Notes: a model not told the origin generated them from the sequence alone. A DNA stretch of 48,703 bases from CAZEGI01 sp964512105 (GCA_964512105.1 CAZEGI010000005.1:1-48703); one strand, 5' to 3'; positions 21,960-30,512 are shown, numbered from the stretch's first letter. Numbers and translations: made by a program.

Positions 21960-22161
21960 TGAAGAAATAAAAAAACTTGTTAAGGAGCGACTCTTAGCTA
22001 TGCCACCAGATGTTACTTTTTCTGTTGGGGATCTAGGAGATTTTTCGCCTAGAGAACTTGTTCGCGAAGTTGATTCTGGTACTGAAATGGGAAATGAAAC
22101 TATCGAGATGGAATTAAATTTTATTAGAGCCATGCCTAAAATTCTTAAAAATTATAAATGA
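21946..22161 (+). CDS. Small cassette protein B (CHAT-associated)
   Basis: A 71-residue acidic protein, MTEYNEEIKKLVKERLLAM at the N-terminus followed by VTFSVGDLGDFSPRELVREV and ETIEMELNFIRAMPKILKN. It appears mostly helical with a short beta segment, and could be an adaptor or death-domain-like partner. The frame overlaps gene A by 14 nt, and the stop sits in ATGAGTG just before the peptidase gene, so all three are translationally linked. Function unknown; the partner role is inferred from gene order. Confidence 0.75.
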   Translation: MTEYNEEIKKLVKERLLAMPPDVTFSVGDLGDFSPRELVREVDSGTEMGNETIEMELNFIRAMPKILKNYK

Positions 22162-22176
22162 GTGATATCAGTTACG

Positions 22177-22809
22177 ATGATTGTAATTAGAACAAAACAT
22201 GATTGGTTAACCGAATATCTATACAATTATACTGAAATTCTGATAAGTTTTGCGGAAGAACGTGGATTTAAAGTTCAGAAAATTGAAGGCCTAGATATAA
22301 AGTTTAAACACATTGAAAAGAGAATAAGGGAAACAAAGCCTAGATGTATTGTTTTTAATGGGCATGGAACCACAACAAGTTTATGCGATAATTCAAAAAA
22401 TGAATTCATAAATTTGGATAACGCCCATGTTTTTAAGGGAATAATCGCTTTTGTACGAGCTTGCAATGCCCTTAAGGAGTTAGGACCAAAAGCAGTTAAA
22501 GAGGGTTGCACCGCCTTTATTGGATACAAAAATAGGTTTTGGTTAGCTAAGAAACAGGGGATGGAATCACGACCCCTAAGCGCCCCTATAGCAAAACCAA
22601 TTATAGATGCATCAAATGTAGTTGTTATTGGATTACTGAAAGGCCATTCGGTTGAAGAATCCGTAAATAAATCTCATCAATTGACGGAAAATTTATTTAT
22701 TGATTTGCTATTTTCTAATGACCCATATGCAAGAGTTTCGCTTAAACCGTTATTACAGAATAACCAGTCTTTAGGTTTTGAAGGGAATCCATTAGCTAAG
22801 ATTAAATAA
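22177..22809 (+). CDS. CHAT/caspase-like cysteine peptidase
   Basis: A 210-residue protein from ATG 22177 (a GTG at 22162 is the alternative). It has the caspase-hemoglobinase (CHAT/C25-like) core: a beta strand MIVIRTKHD, then RCIVFNGHGTTTSL with H63 as catalytic histidine, and IIAFVRACNALKELG with C96 as nucleophile, followed by CTAFIGYKNRFWL. His-Gly and Cys sit at the ends of consecutive strands, as in the family. The C-terminal half is helical, ending with PLLQNNQSLGFEGNPLA. No other domain is fused, so target recognition must come from partners, probably proteins A and B. CHAT peptidases often act in programmed death or anti-virus systems; this role here is inference. Confidence 0.75.
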   Translation: MIVIRTKHDWLTEYLYNYTEILISFAEERGFKVQKIEGLDIKFKHIEKRIRETKPRCIVFNGHGTTTSLCDNSKNEFINLDNAHVFKGIIAFVRACNALKELGPKAVKEGCTAFIGYKNRFWLAKKQGMESRPLSAPIAKPIIDASNVVVIGLLKGHSVEESVNKSHQLTENLFIDLLFSNDPYARVSLKPLLQNNQSLGFEGNPLAKIK

Positions 22810-22922
22810 ATATCTACATATAGCTCATACTCTACTTTCCTGCATTATCACTTCTCCAAGTAGAATTATCGAACTTTTTGTGCAAGAAGGACTTTTGAGC
22901 AAGGTCGAGAAAAATAGTAAAG

Positions 22923-23022
22923 TTTTTAAACCCATCTTACAAATATATATGCTCGATATACATCCAAACCCATTGAAAATCACAGTGGGTTTGATTGCGT
23001 ATTCGGAGGTGGTTTCAATGGA
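22923..23022 (+). repeat. Direct repeat, copy 2: hsp20 promoter and leader
   Basis: The functional copy, running from TTTTTAAACCC and the ATATATATG box to the ribosome binding site CGGAGGTGG and ATG 23018. The palindrome-like AACCCATTG...CAGTGGGTT in the leader is a candidate operator or RNA hairpin and is conserved in copy 1. Confidence 0.88.
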
Positions 23023-23572
23023 CCCATGGAGAAGAAAACGGAGAGGGTTTTTCGACATGTTCGATTTCTTTGGAGGATTTGACGAGGAATTCAGGCAGAT
23101 GGAGGAGAACATGGCGCGCATGTTCGACGAGATGCGCAAGACTTCTTTGAAAGAGCCCGGCAAGGGCGGACCTTTTGTTTACGGGTTTTCCATGAAGGTA
23201 GGGCCTGATGGCAAACCGAAAATCGAGGAGTTCGGGAATGTTCCGGCAAGCAAGCCGGGCAAGCCGGGAATCGCAGAAATCGGGGACGAGCGGGAACCTT
23301 TGACTGACGTTATTGACGGCGAGGATGAAATCTCCGTGATAGCGGAACTTCCAGGAATCGAGAAAAAAGACATCGACCTGAAGGCGGACGAGGAAACCTT
23401 GTCAATAAAGGTTGACACCCCGCAGAGGAAGTATTCAAAAAAACTGCTTATGCCCGCGAGGATAATTCCCGATTCTGTCAAGGCAAACTACAAGAACGGC
23501 GTTCTTGAGGTGAAGATAAAACGCCTGGAGAAAAAGAAGGCCAAGAAAGAGGTCAGGGTAAAGGTAGATTAA
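23018..23572 (+). CDS. Hsp20 small heat-shock protein
   Basis: A 184-residue alpha-crystallin-family chaperone that holds unfolding proteins. The N-terminal arm (about 1-85) is Phe/Met rich (FFDMFDFFGGFDEEF), and the crystallin domain (about 90-180) contains DVIDGEDEISVIAELPG, the conserved LPG...I and the strand YKNGVLEVKIKRLE. The start is ATG 23018, with CGGAGGTGG 8 nt before it; the open frame further upstream is the leader. It is directly upstream of the thermosome gene, separated by 22 bp, forming a protein-quality-control pair. Confidence 0.93.
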   Translation: MDPWRRKRRGFFDMFDFFGGFDEEFRQMEENMARMFDEMRKTSLKEPGKGGPFVYGFSMKVGPDGKPKIEEFGNVPASKPGKPGIAEIGDEREPLTDVIDGEDEISVIAELPGIEKKDIDLKADEETLSIKVDTPQRKYSKKLLMPARIIPDSVKANYKNGVLEVKIKRLEKKKAKKEVRVKVD

Positions 23573-23594
23573 ACTAAAAAAAGGTGAATGAAAA

Positions 23595-25238
23595 ATGGTA
23601 CAAGGACAACAGATATTGGTGCTCCCTGAAGGGGCACTTAGGACAATGGGCAGAGACGCCCAGAGAAGCAACATCATGGCTGCGAAGGCAGTCGCTGAAG
23701 TTGTGAGAACGACTTTGGGACCGATGGGGATGGACAAGATGCTGGTTGATGACTTGGGCGACATAGTCATTACCAATGATGGAGCAACCATCGTGGATGA
23801 AATGAATGTGGAACACCCGGCCGCAAAAATGGTGGTTGAAGTCGCGAAGACGCAGGACGAGGAAGTTGGTGACGGAACCACGACTGCGGTTGTACTCACA
23901 GGCGAACTCCTTGCAAGTTCGGAAAAACTTCTGGACCAGGGCGTTCACTCGACGATTATAGCGCGCGGTTACAGAATGGCCGCGAAAAAAGCGAACGACA
24001 TCCTGGACGAGATAGGAAGGTCGGTGAAGCTGGAAGACAAAAAACTTTTGCAGGAGATTGCCATGACAGCCATGACCGGAAAGGGCGCGGAAGCAGCAAA
24101 GGAGCACTTTGCAAATCTTACGGTTCAGGCAGTTACGCAGATTGCGGAAAAGGAGGACGGAAAGATTACCGTGGACCTTGACAACGTGCAGGTCGAGAAG
24201 AAGCAGGGCGGAAGCATCAGCGACTCCGAGCTTGTGCAGGGAATCATCGTGGATAAAGAACGCGTTCACTCCGCGATGCCAAAAAAAGTGGAAAACGCGA
24301 AGATTGCCTTGCTCGACATAGCAATCGAAATCAAGGACACGGAAACGGATGCGGAAATCCAGATAACAAGTCCCGAACAAATGCAGGCGTTCGTCGCACA
24401 GGAGGAAAAAATGCTCAAGGACATGGTGGACGCGGTTTCAAAAACGGGCGCGACAGTCGTGTTCTGCCAGAAGGGCATTGACGACCTTGCGCAGCACTTC
24501 TTTGCTAAGGCGGGCATACTTGCCACAAGAAGGGTGAAGGAATCCGACATGGAAAAACTCGCAAAGGCAACGGGCGCAAAAGTCGTTACAAACCTGAAGG
24601 ACTTCAGCAAAAACGAGCTCGGATACGCGAAGCTCGTTGAAGAGGTCAAGATTTCCGGAGACGAGATGATGTTCGTCCGCGGGTGCAAAAACCCGAAGGC
24701 CGTCAGCATTCTCATAAGGGGCGGAACGGAGCACGTTGTTGACGAGGTCGAGCGTGCGGTGACGGACGCGCTCGGCGGCATTGCAGCAGCCGTGGAGGTC
24801 GGAAAGATTGTCGCGGGCGGCGGCGCTCCTGAGATAGAGGTTGCGAGAAGGTTGAGGGAATACGCCGGAACGGTCGGTGGCCGCGAACAGCTCGCGATAA
24901 ACGCGTTTGCTGATGCGATTGAGATAATACCCAGAACCTTAGCAGAAAGCGCGGGAATGGATGCGATAGACACCCTCGTTGACCTGAGAGCAAAGCACGA
25001 CAAGAAGGCAGTGGATTACGGAGTTGCGGTAACCAAGGCAACGACCGCGGACATGTGGAAGCTCGGCGTTGTTGAGTCGTTAAAAATAAAAACGCAGGCC
25101 GTGAAATCCGCATCTGAAGCCGCGGAGATGATTCTGCGGATAGACGACGTTATTGCGTCGTCCAAGAAAGGCGGCATGCCACCAATGCCTCCGGGTGGTG
25201 GAATGGGCGGGATGGGCGGCGACATGGGCGAATACTAA
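23595..25238 (+). CDS. thsA: Thermosome subunit (group II chaperonin)
   Basis: A 547-residue ATP-dependent folding chaperonin that assembles into double rings. The family signatures are VVRTTLGPMGMDKMLVDDLG (about 36-55), GDGTTTAVVLTGELL (about 91-105, nucleotide phosphate loop) and VVAGGGAPE-like IVAGGGAPEIEVA (about 408-420). The C-terminus is the Gly/Met-rich tail MPPGGGMGGMGGDMGEY typical of thermosomes. The full apical, intermediate and equatorial domains are present. It follows hsp20 closely and may share its promoter. A T-rich stretch after the stop could terminate. Confidence 0.97.
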   Translation: MVQGQQILVLPEGALRTMGRDAQRSNIMAAKAVAEVVRTTLGPMGMDKMLVDDLGDIVITNDGATIVDEMNVEHPAAKMVVEVAKTQDEEVGDGTTTAVVLTGELLASSEKLLDQGVHSTIIARGYRMAAKKANDILDEIGRSVKLEDKKLLQEIAMTAMTGKGAEAAKEHFANLTVQAVTQIAEKEDGKITVDLDNVQVEKKQGGSISDSELVQGIIVDKERVHSAMPKKVENAKIALLDIAIEIKDTETDAEIQITSPEQMQAFVAQEEKMLKDMVDAVSKTGATVVFCQKGIDDLAQHFFAKAGILATRRVKESDMEKLAKATGAKVVTNLKDFSKNELGYAKLVEEVKISGDEMMFVRGCKNPKAVSILIRGGTEHVVDEVERAVTDALGGIAAAVEVGKIVAGGGAPEIEVARRLREYAGTVGGREQLAINAFADAIEIIPRTLAESAGMDAIDTLVDLRAKHDKKAVDYGVAVTKATTADMWKLGVVESLKIKTQAVKSASEAAEMILRIDDVIASSKKGGMPPMPPGGGMGGMGGDMGEY

Positions 25239-25285
25239 GCCCATATTTTCTTTTTTTATTTTTTATTCTGCAATAATCTCATTAC

Positions 25286-25486
25286 ATGAAACTCCCTTTT
25301 TTCGGCAAGGTTTTTGGCATGCAGTGCTGCGACAACTGCTGGGATTTTCCCGTCTGCGCGAGCCACGAGAAATGCTGCACAAGATGCCGTTATTTTGATA
25401 ACAACAAATGCAACCTCAAGCTCGGGAAATACGACAAACTCGAGGACGGAATCCTGGAAAACCCGGATGAGGAGTTAAAGCTTTAG
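25286..25486 (+). CDS. Cysteine-rich mini-protein
   Basis: A 66-residue protein with nine cysteines: MQCCDNCWDFPVCASHEKCCTRC then FDNNKCNLKL. The spacing (CCxxC, CCxxC) suits one or two zinc or iron-sulfur sites. No signal peptide is visible, so a cytosolic metal-binding role is more likely than a secreted disulfide protein. The 3' end overlaps the convergent pfkB gene by 12 nt. I do not know the family. Confidence 0.65.
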   Translation: MKLPFFGKVFGMQCCDNCWDFPVCASHEKCCTRCRYFDNNKCNLKLGKYDKLEDGILENPDEELKL

Positions 25487-26365
25487 GTCTTTCTTGTAGG
25501 GCAGCGCCTCGCGCGCCCCGAGTTTCTGGATGCAGTATGATGCGATTTTATTTCCGAGTTTTCCGCATTCTTTTAAATTCTTATTCTTTAACAAACCATA
25601 AAGAAAGCCCGCGTTGAACGCGTCACCAGCGCCAGTGGTGTCGACAACGCGCGTTTTTACGGCGGGGATTTCGTGCTCCTCGTTTTTCGTTCTTATGTAG
25701 CAGCCGTTTTTTCCGAGGGTTACGACAACGATTTTTGCGCCGAGATTGAGCAATTTTTTACTTCCATCTGTATAATTTTTCCCGGTTAATTTTTTTATTT
25801 CATCATCATTTATGAAAATTATAAAACTTTTTTCAATTATCGCTGAAATTTTCTCAAGGTCGAGTTCCGCATATAATGTCCCCGGAGAAAAACTCACCTT
25901 TGCGTTTTTCAGTTTTGAGACGAGTTTTTTCTGTTCGGAAAGTTGTTTTTCATTCACAAATGAGCTCAGGTGGACGAATTTTGCGCGGTCTGCGTATGAA
26001 ATGTCCTCATTATTCACGAGCAAATCATTGTTTGCGCCGGGGTAAGGATACAAGGCGCGCTCTCCGCGGGAATCCACAAGGCCGATGATGATTCCCGTTT
26101 TGTTTTTTGATTTTTTTACATGGGAAACATCAACGTTGTCTTTTTTGAAAGAGTCGAGCATGATTTTGCCGTCGGTGTCATTACCCACGGCCCCGATAAA
26201 ACCGGTCCTGAAGCCCAAGCGCGAAATTCCGGCAATCGTGTTCGCTGCGGAACCGCCAGGACTTTCATTGAACCTTTTTACCGGGACATGCTCTCCGGGC
26301 GATGCGATTTTTTCGACCGTGTACAACCTGTCCAGATTCAGTGCGCCAACACCGACAACATCCAT
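25475..26365 (-). CDS. PfkB-family carbohydrate kinase
   Basis: A sugar or nucleoside kinase of the ribokinase family, 296 residues from ATG 26365 (MDVVGVGALNLDRLY). Signature 1 is FNESPGGSAANTIAGISRLG (about 34-53) and signature 2 is VVDTTGAGDAFNAGFLYGLL, with the catalytic Asp in GAGD. The substrate is not determined; the family includes ribokinase, adenosine kinase and ADP-dependent variants. It is the last gene of the purH-purN-folC operon, suggesting a nucleoside or ribose substrate, but that is only context. Confidence 0.9.
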   Translation of the reverse strand: MDVVGVGALNLDRLYTVEKIASPGEHVPVKRFNESPGGSAANTIAGISRLGFRTGFIGAVGNDTDGKIMLDSFKKDNVDVSHVKKSKNKTGIIIGLVDSRGERALYPYPGANNDLLVNNEDISYADRAKFVHLSSFVNEKQLSEQKKLVSKLKNAKVSFSPGTLYAELDLEKISAIIEKSFIIFINDDEIKKLTGKNYTDGSKKLLNLGAKIVVVTLGKNGCYIRTKNEEHEIPAVKTRVVDTTGAGDAFNAGFLYGLLKNKNLKECGKLGNKIASYCIQKLGAREALPYKKDLKL

Positions 26366-26392
26366 GTTAGTTATTCTTCCCCTCAATTTATA

Positions 26393-27064
26393 TCATCCAA
26401 CGATACTCAACAATTCCTCGATACCCCTAATTTCATAATTAGCTCCGGATTTTTTGGGCTTTCCGATGTGACCGTATTTCGCGAATACTGTTTTCATCCC
26501 GAGTTTTTCTGCCCCCTTTATGTCGCGCTCAATCCAGTCGCCGACCATCAAACACTCTTCTGGTTTCACCCGCAATTTTTCAAGCGCCTTTTTGAACGGC
26601 AGCTCGTGCGGTTTTTTCTTGCCGGTGTCCTCAAACGCGACAACCGCGTCAAACAGGTGGTGCAGTTTCAAATCGCAAATCCGGATCCATGCCTGAATCT
26701 TCGGCGCGTCGGTGACTATCGCAAGTTTTATCCCCCTGCTTTTAAGTTTCGTGAGCGTTTCGGCAACGTGCGGATACGGTTCAAGATACGCGATTTTCGT
26801 CTTCCTGTATGCAGAAATTCCTGCGCCCATGATCCTGTAATCCACCCTGCCTAAAACTTTTTTTGAGAATTTTTGGAATACGAACTGGTACTCTAAACCT
26901 TCTTTGTCGTAAATATCAAAGAGGATTTTTATCGCTTCATTTTTCTTGGTTTTCAAGCCGGCATCTATCATCGCGTCAACCGCGTTCTCGACGCACATGC
27001 GCTTCATTTTCATGAAGTCTATGAGCGTGTTGTCCAGGTCGAACAGAACCGCCTTTATCATCAC
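26393..27064 (-). CDS. HAD-superfamily hydrolase
   Basis: A 223-residue haloacid dehalogenase-type phosphatase. Motif I is VLFDLDNTLIDF (nucleophile DxD near residue 9), motif II is AIVTDAPK, and motifs III/IV are KKPHELPFKKAL and MVGDWIERDIKGAEKLGM. A helical cap between motifs I and II marks subfamily I. Such enzymes dephosphorylate small metabolites; the substrate is unknown. Its start overlaps the folC stop by 4 nt. Confidence 0.88.
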   Translation of the reverse strand: MMIKAVLFDLDNTLIDFMKMKRMCVENAVDAMIDAGLKTKKNEAIKILFDIYDKEGLEYQFVFQKFSKKVLGRVDYRIMGAGISAYRKTKIAYLEPYPHVAETLTKLKSRGIKLAIVTDAPKIQAWIRICDLKLHHLFDAVVAFEDTGKKKPHELPFKKALEKLRVKPEECLMVGDWIERDIKGAEKLGMKTVFAKYGHIGKPKKSGANYEIRGIEELLSIVG

Positions 27065-28323
27065 AGCACCTCTGAAACGACAAAAATCGAACCGGTCACG
27101 CAGATCAGGTCATTTTTCCCGGCAATGGATTTTGCATATTCTAACGCACTTTGTACATTTCTTTTTATTATTATATCACTACAGTATCGCCTTGCATCTT
27201 CTGTGATTTTTACGGGTTCCAACGCCCTTGCGGATTTCGATTTTGTTGCAATCACGGTGTCGCAAACCGGGCCGATTTCGCGAATCATTTTTCCGTAGTC
27301 CTTATCCTTTGATATTCCTATAACCAAAATCAGTTTTTCGTGGTTAAATAGCTTTACAAGGCTGCTCTTCAACGCCCGGATTCCGTCGAGGTTGTGGGCG
27401 CAATCAAGAACGATGAACGGTTTTTTGCCAACGATCTGCATTCTCCCGGGCCATTCTGTCTTTAACAACCCCTTTCTTATCGCTTTTTCATCAACATTAA
27501 AATTATAAAAATTGAGTGCTTCGATAACAGCAAGGGCAGTTGTTGCATTTGTCAATTGAAAATCCCCGAGCATTTTTATCTTTAAATTTTTGTAGTGCCT
27601 AAAAAAACCATCCACATCAAAAATCTGTTCCCTAATACCTGATTCTATTTTTTTGAATTTTACGTCCCTTCCGATTTGAATTAATTTAGAATTTTTTTCG
27701 TCACATTTTTTTTCAATAACATCAAGTGCATCCTTCTTACTTTCCGCAGTAACCAAAACCCCGTTTTCCTTTACGATCCCCGCCTTCTCGAATGCTATCT
27801 CATGGATGGTTTTTCCAAGAAATTCCGTATGTTCAAGTTCGACACGCGTAATGACCGAAACCAGTGCGTTTGCGACGTTCGTTGCGTCAAGCCGTCCGCC
27901 CATTCCGACTTCGAGAACGGCAAAATCGACGTTCTTTTCACGGAAATACTCGAATGCCATCGCGGTGATGAATTCGAAGTGCGTGATTTCAATATTTTTC
28001 TCTTTTATTATTCTTTTAATCTTGATAATCAGCCTTGTAGCATCCTCATCGCTTATGGTTCTGCCATTTATTGAAATCCTCTCGTTGAATCTCTTAAGCG
28101 GCGGGGAAATATACATCCCCGTTTTGAATCCCGCTTCTTTTAAGATCGAACCCAAAAAAGCGCATACGGAACCCTTGCCGTTCGTTCCGGCAACAAGAAT
28201 GCACTTCAAACCCCTGTGCGGATTTCCAAGCCCGGAAAGCAGTTTTTCTTCTCGGTCCAAACCAAAACGAGAACCGAATTTTTCCAGCCCTTCTAAATAC
28301 ACAAGAGCTTCGTTATTTTTCAT
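27061..28323 (-). CDS. folC: Folylpolyglutamate/dihydrofolate synthase family ligase
   Basis: A 420-residue Mur-ligase-like enzyme that adds glutamate to folate-type cofactors. The P-loop GTNGKGSVCAFLGSIL (about 43-58), the Mg/folate-binding GGRLDATNV (about 141-149) and DCAHNLDGIRAL (about 312-323) are all present. Full length for FolC. It overlaps purN by 11 nt and the HAD gene by 4 nt. With purN and purH it forms a folate-dependent purine module, which argues that this archaeon uses folates (or that the enzyme acts on a related pterin). Confidence 0.93.
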   Translation of the reverse strand: MKNNEALVYLEGLEKFGSRFGLDREEKLLSGLGNPHRGLKCILVAGTNGKGSVCAFLGSILKEAGFKTGMYISPPLKRFNERISINGRTISDEDATRLIIKIKRIIKEKNIEITHFEFITAMAFEYFREKNVDFAVLEVGMGGRLDATNVANALVSVITRVELEHTEFLGKTIHEIAFEKAGIVKENGVLVTAESKKDALDVIEKKCDEKNSKLIQIGRDVKFKKIESGIREQIFDVDGFFRHYKNLKIKMLGDFQLTNATTALAVIEALNFYNFNVDEKAIRKGLLKTEWPGRMQIVGKKPFIVLDCAHNLDGIRALKSSLVKLFNHEKLILVIGISKDKDYGKMIREIGPVCDTVIATKSKSARALEPVKITEDARRYCSDIIIKRNVQSALEYAKSIAGKNDLICVTGSIFVVSEVL

Positions 28324-28957
28324 TCAGTTTTTTCAGGACTTCTTCGTAATTCTTTATTCTCACATGTCTGCCGTCAATCTTTAATCTGCCCTGAGCGAAT
28401 AGTTTTATTGTCAGCGGGTAAATCCGGTGTTCCCATTCGAGTATCCTGTGCGCGAGCGTGTCCCGCGTGTCATCGTCCATAACCGGAACCGCCTTCTGCA
28501 GTATTATAGGTCCGGTATCCTCGCCCTCGTCAACAAAGTGCGTGGTGCAGCCGGAAACCTTCACGCCGTATTTCAGCGCGTCGCCCTGGCCGTCGGTTCC
28601 CGGGAACGCGGGTAGCAATGCGGGGTGTATGTTCAAAATTTTCCACTTGTACCTATTCACAAAGTAGGGGCTTAGCATCCGCATGAATCCTGCCAGAACT
28701 ATCAAATCAATCTTATATTCCTCAAGGGCCCTTACCATCTCCTTTTCGAATTCCTCGCGCGTTTTTTCCCGGTGGTCTATGACCCTGAAATCGATTTTGT
28801 GTTTTTTCGCGCGCTCTATGCAGTATGCGTCGGGTTTGTTGCATATGAGCAGTTTCAGGTTTATCTCTTCCAAACCCCCGCGCTCCCAGTTGTCGATTAT
28901 GGACTGAAAATTCGTTCCTCCGCCGGAAGCCAGAACCGCTACGTTGATTTTTTTCAT
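28313..28957 (-). CDS. purN: Phosphoribosylglycinamide formyltransferase
   Basis: GAR transformylase, the third step of IMP synthesis, transferring a formyl group from 10-formyl-THF. 214 residues, full length. Visible are VLASGGGTNFQSIIDN (about 8-23, phosphate binding), LAGFMRMLSPYF (folate site) and the catalytic NIHPALLPAFPG with HFVDEGEDTGPI carrying the catalytic Asp. It follows purH by 1 nt and overlaps folC. Confidence 0.96.
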   Translation of the reverse strand: MKKINVAVLASGGGTNFQSIIDNWERGGLEEINLKLLICNKPDAYCIERAKKHKIDFRVIDHREKTREEFEKEMVRALEEYKIDLIVLAGFMRMLSPYFVNRYKWKILNIHPALLPAFPGTDGQGDALKYGVKVSGCTTHFVDEGEDTGPIILQKAVPVMDDDTRDTLAHRILEWEHRIYPLTIKLFAQGRLKIDGRHVRIKNYEEVLKKLNEK

Positions 28958-28958
28958 C

Positions 28959-30512
28959 CTAATGTTTGAAGCACCTCACGCCCGTGAACACCATCGCCAT
29001 TCCGTGCTCGTTTGCCGCGTCTATCACTTCCTGGTCGCGTATGGAGCCGCCGGGCTGTATGATTGCAGCAACGCCGGCTTTCGCAGCAGCGTCTATCCCG
29101 TCCCGAAACGGGAAAAACGCATCCGATGCCATCACGCACCCGTTCGTTTCCTTGTTCGCCTTCATGTGCGCGATTTTTACGGAATCCACGCGGCTCATCT
29201 GTCCAGCCCCTATACTAATAGTTTCATTCTCGTTTGCAAAAACGATTGCGTTCGATTTTACATGCGTCACGACTTTCCATGCGAACAGCATCGCTTCTAT
29301 CTGTTTTTCTGTCGGTGCTTTTTTCGTGACGACCTTCAGTTGCGATTTTTCCAGTTCCTGCGGCATGTACGTTTGTATCAACAACCCGCCGCGTATGCTT
29401 CTGATGTCGAGTTTCGAGTGCGCGGTTTCACCCATCTGCGGAATTTCAAGGAGACGGATGTTCTTTTTTTGTTTCAGGATTTCCAAAGCCGTGTCTTCGT
29501 ATGCCGGAGCAAGTATGGCCTCTATGAAATGCGTTGACATACTCCTTGCGGTTTCCGCATCGAGAATTCTGTTGACAGCTATGACACAGCCAAATGCCGC
29601 TATTGGATCCGTTGCAAGCGCTTTTTTATACGCTTCGTTCAATGAGTCCGCGCGCGCAACGCCGCATGGATTCGTATGTTTCGAAATTACAACTGCCGAC
29701 TCCCTAAACTCCTCGACCATCTCAAGAACCGCATCCATGTCCAGAATGTTGTTGAATGACAGCGTTTTCCCGTGCAGCTGTTTTGCCTTTGGAATGGAAA
29801 CCGCATCGGGTTCAAACTCGCGGTAGAACGCTGCACTTTGATGCGGGTTTTCGCCGTATCTCAAATCCTGGGCTTTTATGTACGTGAGGTTTAAAATTTC
29901 CGGAAATTCCTCTGTTTTGTAATCGAATTTTTTTCTCAAATAATTGTAAATAAAAGAATCATATTCCGAAGAATAGCGGAAGGCCTCTGCAGCCAGCATC
30001 ATCGATGTTTCCCTGCTCATTTTTCCTTTATTTCTTTGCAATTCGTTCAAGATGTCGTTGTATCGGTTCGGATTCACGATTACTGCGACCCCCGCGTAAT
30101 TCTTTGCAGCCGCGCGTATCAGGCTTGGTCCGCCGATATCGATATTCTCAATGGCTTCCTCAAGCGTATGTTCATTCTCAATCGTTTTTATGAAGGGATA
30201 TAAGTTAACAACAACCAGGTCTATGGCCCCGATGCCGTGTTTTTTCAGTTGTTCCGTATGCTCTTTCTTATCCCTTATCGCGAGTATGCCGCCGTGAATT
30301 TTAGGATGAAGTGTTTTTACCCTGCCGTCAAGCATTTCCGGCAATCCGGTGACGTCCTCGACGTATCTTGCAGGAATTCCGGCATCTTTTATTGCCTTCA
30401 ATGTTCCGCCGGTAGAAATAATCTCGATACCAAGTTTGTGAAGCCCCCTAGAGAAATCAACCAAACCGCTTTTATCTGAGACACTTATAAGCGCCCTTTT
30501 AACATTGAACAT
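28959..30512 (-). CDS. purH: Bifunctional AICAR formyltransferase/IMP cyclohydrolase
   Basis: Catalyses the last two steps of IMP synthesis. 517 residues from ATG 30512 (MFNVKRALISVSDKSG). The N-terminal MGS-like IMP cyclohydrolase domain covers about 1-130 (SVSDKSGL, GLPEMLDGRVKTLHPKIHGG) and the AICAR transformylase about 135-517 (RYGENPHQSAAFYR, SKHTNPCG with the catalytic Lys-His, and GQMSRVDSV). It is the first gene of the purH-purN-folC-HAD-pfkB operon. The bacterial-type PurH is not universal in archaea and may have come by transfer. Confidence 0.97.
   Translation of the reverse strand: MFNVKRALISVSDKSGLVDFSRGLHKLGIEIISTGGTLKAIKDAGIPARYVEDVTGLPEMLDGRVKTLHPKIHGGILAIRDKKEHTEQLKKHGIGAIDLVVVNLYPFIKTIENEHTLEEAIENIDIGGPSLIRAAAKNYAGVAVIVNPNRYNDILNELQRNKGKMSRETSMMLAAEAFRYSSEYDSFIYNYLRKKFDYKTEEFPEILNLTYIKAQDLRYGENPHQSAAFYREFEPDAVSIPKAKQLHGKTLSFNNILDMDAVLEMVEEFRESAVVISKHTNPCGVARADSLNEAYKKALATDPIAAFGCVIAVNRILDAETARSMSTHFIEAILAPAYEDTALEILKQKKNIRLLEIPQMGETAHSKLDIRSIRGGLLIQTYMPQELEKSQLKVVTKKAPTEKQIEAMLFAWKVVTHVKSNAIVFANENETISIGAGQMSRVDSVKIAHMKANKETNGCVMASDAFFPFRDGIDAAAKAGVAAIIQPGGSIRDQEVIDAANEHGMAMVFTGVRCFKH

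Noticed and set aside
18000..22920. Integrated virus or plasmid
   Set aside because: The region is AT-rich and insertion-like, but has no integrase, replication, capsid or packaging gene and no attachment repeats other than the hsp20 leader copies.
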